Under the pieces are notes generated by a model. It was not told the DNA's origin, searched no databases, and worked only from the letters and a program-made list of their open reading frames with translations. The translations under genes and the position numbers were made by a program. A DNA stretch of 64,000 nt from Siphonodentalium dalli (taxonomy: Eukaryota > Mollusca > Scaphopoda > Gadilida > Siphonodentaliidae), in contig CP136069.1 in the NCBI GenBank assembly GCA_032622095.1, positions 67,357,319 to 67,421,318 of the forward strand, in the 5' to 3' direction. Shown here one piece after another: positions 59,346 through 64,000 of the stretch (positions within the stretch are counted from its first letter, which is position 1; the number at the start of each line of letters is the position of its first letter).

Positions 59346-62300
59346 GGTGACCAGCTGAGTACTGTCCACAAATCCATTGGGACACATGCCTCCCCCGTTA
59401 GTCGGCAATGGATTAACACAGAGCATGTAAGATCCAATTTTGTTATTTAGACATAGGTCTAAATTGATCACGTCAGAATATCCGCCGTTTATAGCTGAAA
59501 ATAAACAAGAAAATCATGATTATAAATATAATCAATTTTATGCTTGAGTAATTGCCGGGCATGTCACTTAAATAGAGGTAAAAAATAAAAATAAAAATGT
59601 GTTTAAGTCAAAATATAAAGATATAAATTGAGCTATTTCTTCACATAAACCTGTATAAATAATAAATAGTAATTTAGGAGCGTCTGATCGGATTGAGTAC
59701 CTTTAAAATAGAGGTAAAAAATAAAATACAAATGTGCATCAACAACCACCAAAACAAAGAATTTTAAAGATTTGTTTAATATGATTACAGTTTAAGTCAA
59801 AATATAAAAATATTAATTGAGTTATTTCTTCACATAAACCTGTATAAATAATTAAAACTATGGTGAAAGCAAATAAAAAGTCTCCAGCTGCAATCAACTA
59901 TTTTCAGAATGAGGTCACCAGAGGGTGAATTTAGTGATGCTATCCTGCAGACCTAGCTAGCATCACCAAATTCACCCTTCGGGGAACCTCACTCTGCTTA
60001 GGGCTCAACTGATAATCGGAGACCTGCGATCAGCTTGAGGCTCCCCAGATCCAGTTTAAGTTGGTGATGTTCACCCACTAGTCACCTCGATTATGCATTT
60101 TATCTTCTGCAAATTAGTGGAAAAGTAACTAAAACCATTGTTAATTTGAGACTATATATACTTCCCAGAAGTTGATGCCTAAGAAGAATCAGGTTCCCAG
60201 AGGGTGAATTTGGTTATGCTAGCCTGCTGTATGGGATAGCCCCACTAAATTCACCCTTAGTTGACATTATTCTACAAATGTCAGACACACTATATCCAGG
60301 TTTGACTGAGACCACATGCTTCACATTTTAATCAACATAAACATAAACCAATTAATTAAAAAGTTCAATTTTTTAAACAATATTTGCTTATTTTATTTTA
60401 GTTCAGTTTCTCTTTATCACAAAATTGGCCGACAACACATTGCATAATGGCGAGGTGCCCAATAGGTGTACATCACAATCTTCACCAACTGGGAATTTAA
60501 ATATGAGTCCAGGTCTCCCATAGCAGATGAGGCCATACAGAATGAGGTCCACAGAGGATGAATTTGGTGCTGTGCGGGGTAGCGTCACTAAATTCACCCT
60601 CTGGGGACATCATTCAGATATTCTCAAGCCTGAATGGCACAGCGAGCTAGCGTCACTAAATTCACCCTCTGTGGACCTCATTCTGCTCAGGCTTCATCTT
60701 CTGGGAAGTATCTATCTATAGGGTAAAATTAACATTGTTTTTGGTTACTTTTTCCATTCTGTTCAGTTTCTTTTCCCCTAAATTTCAGAAGATAAATTGC
60801 ATAAACGAGGTGATTAATGGGTGAAGATCACCAACATCAAGTGTGGAACTTCAATCTGATCCTAGGTCTCCCATAGCAGTTGATGCCTATGCAGAATGAG
60901 ATTACCAGAGAGTGAATTTAGTGATGGTATAGCCAGCCGTGCGGATAGCGTTACTAAATTCACCATCTGGGGACCTCATTCTACAAATGACAGACACACA
61001 CACTATTCAAGGCTTTCTTGTGATACACAACGCAACGGATTTGTCTAAACACTCATTTATTTTTTTCTAATTTGTATCAGATTTGTTCAACAAGTTAAGA
61101 TGGAGGTCAAGTGAACTGACCTGAAAATCTGGTGCCGAATATTTGGAGAATGAGGTCCCCAGAGGGTGAATTTTAGAGCCTTGCGAATCGGGGGTTTACG
61201 TTTCAAATCGAATCTCGAATCGGGTAATATATTCCTCCCTATGGGAAACTCGCACATATAAGAGAATGCACTGGCACATGATCTTTAATGTTGTACCAGC
61301 GCAGCTCCCGTCACGAAAGGGTTAATGTGTCTTCTGCGCAATATAGTTTACAATAATGCAAAGATATCATGAGCATCAAGAAATACAGTAGCAAAAGAAT
61401 GCAGCTCATTTTCGTCAAATATGCTGATGGAGGTGAATCACAAAATTAATGGTGTTTACTCTTTATAATGTGCTTCCGATCTTTCATTGTTGGCAAACTT
61501 CGTGCGGTGACTGAAACATGCGATTTAAATTGTATCATTCTGCAGTTCTGATCTCCTTGACATATGACAGTACGCCAGTAAAAGGGATATAAATGGAGGT
61601 TGAATGAAGAGACACACAAATGACGAACTGGTTAATATGAAACAATATCGAAAGAGGGCTAGAATAAATCCCTGGTTTCTCACAGAGGGTACAAACATAA
61701 AACGTTCACGACAAACACAGTCTAACACTGGCATAACCTCTTCTTTCTCTCCACCTGCATGGAAACTTTAGTTTACAAGAAGTTACTCATGAGTCAGTAA
61801 CGAAGTCTGCCAAATAAGTTGGGCGGCGTCTGTGCCTGGTAGACCCACGACGCGGAGTGTCTGTGGCAACCGTTTGCTGATTACCACGATTAGTGACAAC
61901 GTCAGTGTCCGGTTCGAGACTCGGTTCTATCTCCGTTGGAATATCTGGCATATGTAACTGATCAGGATCGGTTGCGTATTCGTCATCAGACGTGTCATTG
62001 CTGTCATTCGATACAGCCGCTGGTCGGTCTGGGGTCTGATTGTTTATGCAGAAACAGTCACTTTTCTTTACACTATACTTAACACCTCGCAACTGATTTC
62101 CAGTGAATTTTCGAATGTCACACAAACTCCCCTGCACACCAACCACAATATACCTGTCACGCGCATTATGTTTGGTTTTATCGCGGTGTAAATATACCAA
62201 ATCTCCAAGAGATATATTGTTCACGGGAGGGACTCCTGAGCATGGTGCTTTGCTGCGTTCACTGTGTGTGTGATTTCCGAGACGAATTTCATGTTGGCAC

Positions 62301-64000
62301 AAAATCATGTCTCGGTCAGAAATCGGCAACTGTTCGCATGAGACTTGATCGCGTTGAAACATCATCTCGTACGCCGAAAGACCACGAGCACGAATTCTAG
62401 CATTCATTTGTGCAACAGCAGTCGCCAGCTTGCGGGGCGACAAGACTTCTGATCTACATTCTTGACGTATAAGCTCACCCTCCAACTCTTGAATCGCTCT
62501 TTCAGCCACAGGATTTGTATTAATATTCTTCACACGTCCAAGCTCAATAGTAATGGAAACCATAATGCATGCGAATGGCTTGCCAGACGCTTTCAATAGA
62601 GGTAGATGACTTAACAATGACATTACGCGAGATGATAGGGCAATAATTTGCAATTTGTCCTAACATTAACTCAAGCAAGTTTACTTTCTGTTGTGCCGTC
62701 TTTCGCACAGCAGCAGGAACTTGGTTGTCATCATCAGTGAATCCACGTTTCGGTGCAGCCTTCGACTTTTTGAGCCACGTAGCTCCTTCATCCAGATATG
62801 ATGCAAAATTGGGATCCAACGATAACACATATTGGATATTAGACCTCCAATTGTCGAACGAATTGACAGTCTCTGATTTGGTCAAGCACCATTGCTTTGG
62901 TGCACGGTGAGTGGCCATGCTCTATATAATTATGTTACACAAAACCAGTCTTTATGTCTGAACTACTTCAGTGTCACTTGCACCGCTTTAATAGGTGAAA
63001 TGTCCCAGTTCATTCACTCCAATACTAGTCGGAGATTGTGATGTACTTCCGTACGCTGCCACCACGCCAGTAAAAGGGATATAAATGGAGGTTGAATGAA
63101 GAGACACACAAATGACGAACTGGTTAATATGAAACAATATCGAAAGAGGGCTAGAATAAATCCCTGGTTTCTCACAGAGGGTACAAACATAAAACGTTCA
63201 CGACAAACACAGTCTAACACTGGCGGTATACATAACGGAGACTGGCGAGGTTTTCACTTTGTGTGTAATACCGGAGTCCCGATTGGCTTACGTCATTCTT
63301 ATAAAGATTGCCAGTGGGCGGTCTATCTTATTGATAATTTGCGACAGTGTTATATGTATGTTCGATCGTTTCTTAGTATCGCAAAGTTTCTTAGAACAGG
63401 AGCAGTTTGTACTATATAGTCTATAGAAAATGGACCTGATTTAGAATATTCGATAAAACTTGAATCAGGGAAACCGATTTCTAATCGAATTAGACAAAAG
63501 ATTTTGCGAATCGCATCAAATCGAGTCGATTTTCACGTCCCTAGTGAATTTACTGACGCTACCCAGCACAGTGGGCTAGTGTCACCAAATTCATCATCTG
63601 GGGACCGATTATTCTGCATGGCATCTATACTCCATAAATATTTAGATAAATAACTTAATTGGTAATTTGTTGAAACTTATTATCTGAACATTTCTCACCA
63701 AATAATATGAATCCTTCTGCACTAAGTTGTATTATCTATTCGTCATACTGTCATCTGCTCATTTTTCCTGAACACCTCCAGATCAATAATAGACCATTCC
63801 AATGTAGACTTTGTTAACTGAGTGGGATAATCCATTTAGTATAGAAATGGTTAAACAGGTTAAATTGTACTCACGAGAGGGCCCGGAATCTTGGCAAGGT
63901 TGAGTTTCCATCTGACGATAGCCACCGCTGCAACTGTCGTGCATGCAATATCTGTACCGACGAATAAGGTCATCCTCACAATCAGAGAATTCTGTCCAGT
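59340..64000 (-). CDS. Second TSP1-domain gene, 3' part only (exons 7 and partial 6)
   Basis: Exon 7 is 59494-59340 (155 bp, same acceptor and TAG as copy A) and exon 6 is 63875 to beyond the window end (126 bp visible, identical to copy A). Exon 7 differs at two positions, both changing the residue: Lys to Met in the 'YKLC' segment and Asp to Gly in 'GGDMC'. The intron between them (59495-63874) is larger than in copy A because of an LTR element inside the hAT-like element. Exons 1-5 should lie to the right of the window. Confidence 0.75.
59905..59997. repeat. Palindromic repeat, copy B
   Basis: Counterpart of 34247-34339. Confidence 0.85.
60185..60278. repeat. Palindromic repeat, copy B
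   Basis: Counterpart of 34527-34620; the right half is more diverged ('cccttagttgacattattct'). Confidence 0.8.
60538..60685. repeat. Compound palindromic repeat, copy B
   Basis: Counterpart of 34882-35030. Confidence 0.8.
60891..60984. repeat. Palindromic repeat, copy B
   Basis: Counterpart of 35236-35330. Confidence 0.83.
61573..61732 (-). repeat. 3' LTR (160 bp) of the young element
   Basis: CGCCAGT...ACTGGC on the plus strand; identical to 63065-63224. Confidence 0.9.
61787..62560 (-). pseudogene. Integrase C-terminal remnant of the deleted LTR element
   Basis: The frame runs from the deletion junction near 62545-62560 to the stop at 61787 (about 258 codons; it stays open upstream in the overlapping gag region). 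It starts '[20 protein letters not shown]', which looks like the distal integrase core, where a conserved Glu region precedes helical sequence. A C-terminal domain follows with '[20 protein letters not shown]' and 'YSVKKSDCF', then an acidic, Arg-rich tail. The catalytic N-terminal part of integrase is missing. Probably Ty3/Gypsy type, from the order and style; not confirmed. Confidence 0.72.
62544..62918 (-). pseudogene. gag N-terminal remnant of the deleted LTR element
   Basis: 124 codons from ATG at 62918, beginning '[20 protein letters not shown]' and containing '[15 protein letters not shown]' just before the deletion junction, where the frame stops shortly after. It resembles the N-terminal gag region of Gypsy-like elements in invertebrates. 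No zinc knuckle remains. The integrase remnant is in a different frame, so this is not a working fusion. Confidence 0.68.
63049..63064 (-). promoter_or_regulatory. Primer binding site of the young LTR element
   Basis: TGGTGGCAGCGTACGG on the minus strand abuts the 5' LTR. A TGG start fits a tRNA CCA end; the tRNA was not identified. Confidence 0.6.
63065..63224 (-). repeat. 5' LTR (160 bp) of the young element
   Basis: Identical to 61573-61732. On the minus strand it contains 'ccatttatatccc', a possible TATA element. Confidence 0.9.

Larger units (their letters stand above)
61573..63224 (-). mobile_element. Young internally deleted LTR retrotransposon, private to copy B
   Basis: Two 160-bp LTRs (61573-61732 and 63065-63224) are identical by my base-by-base reading. 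On the minus strand the 5' LTR is followed by TGGTGGCAGCGTACGG, a primer-binding-site-like sequence, and the 3' LTR is preceded by purine-rich 'gagagaaagaagagg'. The interior keeps the start of gag and the end of integrase but lacks protease, RT and RNase H. Copy A has the empty site. The flanking duplication is short and imperfect (GTA, or CAGTA/CGGTA). Confidence 0.9.
61174..63543. mobile_element. hAT-like MITE with nested LTR element, copy B
   Basis: Termini TAGAGCCTTGCGAATCG and, on the other strand, TAGGGACGTGAAAATCG. Exact 8-bp duplication GTGAATTT at 61166-61173 and 63544-63551, inside a palindromic repeat unit (61147-63619). Without the LTR element (61573-63224) it would be about 720 bp. 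Confidence 0.82.
47324..64000 (+). repeat. Segmental tandem duplication, copy B
   Basis: Head-to-tail second copy of the block beginning at base 1, offset 47323. Copy B has material missing from copy A: a 219-bp hairpin (53580-53798), about 290 bp of a MITE (54095-54390), about 600 bp at 58666-59263, and an LTR element (61573-63224). It lacks the 12-kb and 5-kb blocks of copy A. The copies probably derive from one unequal exchange followed by independent transposition and deletion. Confidence 0.93.

Noticed and set aside
1-64000. tRNA, rRNA, riboswitch, operon or phage-like features
   Set aside because: None recognised on either strand by reading; a tRNAscan/Infernal run would be decisive.

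Overview
The window is animal nuclear DNA: AT-rich, gene-poor, with spliced exons, microsatellites and dense transposon debris, and no prokaryotic features. Several repeat styles suggest a lophotrochozoan, most likely a mollusc and perhaps a bivalve. These are Helitron-like elements with tandem cores and ACAG microsatellites, arrays built on a 'CGTAACTCTGGT' core, and LINE/LTR fragments of familiar lophotrochozoan type. The taxonomic call is inference.

The main large-scale feature is a head-to-tail segmental duplication. Bases 1-36583 (copy A) align in order with 47324-64000 (copy B), at high identity but with large gaps. Copy A has an extra 4.7 kb (2.9-7.5 kb), 12 kb (9.7-21.8 kb) and 5.1 kb (27.5-32.6 kb); copy B has its own insertions. 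Comparing the copies gives empty sites for several transposons and shows which events came after the duplication.

The only convincing host gene lies on the minus strand. Seven coding exons between 47076 and 33679 all join in phase 1 and predict a secreted protein of about 288 residues. It has a signal peptide split over exons 1-2, a 24-bp microexon, an acidic/Ser-rich linker and four thrombospondin type-1-like (TSP1) domains, one per exon in exons 4-7. A TATA box lies about 70 bp upstream of the start. Copy B holds exon 7 and most of exon 6 of a second copy; its 5' part is beyond 64000. Because base 1 matches 47324, just upstream of this promoter, another gene copy may end just left of the window.

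Layout. 1-2.85 kb: LINE pseudogene with a nested TTAA element. 2.9-7.5 kb: second LINE 3' end and a Helitron-like element. 7.5-9.5 kb: MITEs and a minisatellite. 10.2-15.2 kb: a 5-kb block between inverted repeats, containing a 1.9-kb element with arrays of a TTAAGC palindrome. 15.8-18.8 kb: MITEs, a foldback and a tandem array. 19.2-23.7 kb: TTAA element interrupted by a Helitron-like element that is itself interrupted by a TTAA element. 24-27 kb: hairpins and short tandem arrays. 27.5-32.6 kb: LTR element without coding capacity. 33.7-47.1 kb: the TSP1 gene, whose introns and 3' flank carry many copies of a roughly 90-bp palindrome. 47.3-64 kb: copy B, including the LINE with an uninterrupted 476-codon ORF and a hAT-like element invaded by a very young, internally deleted LTR retrotransposon.

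I saw no tRNA, rRNA, CRISPR array, operon or defence-type gene cluster. The most interesting items are the tandem TSP1 gene, the palindromes saturating its introns, the nested transposons with datable order, and the palindrome-array element.
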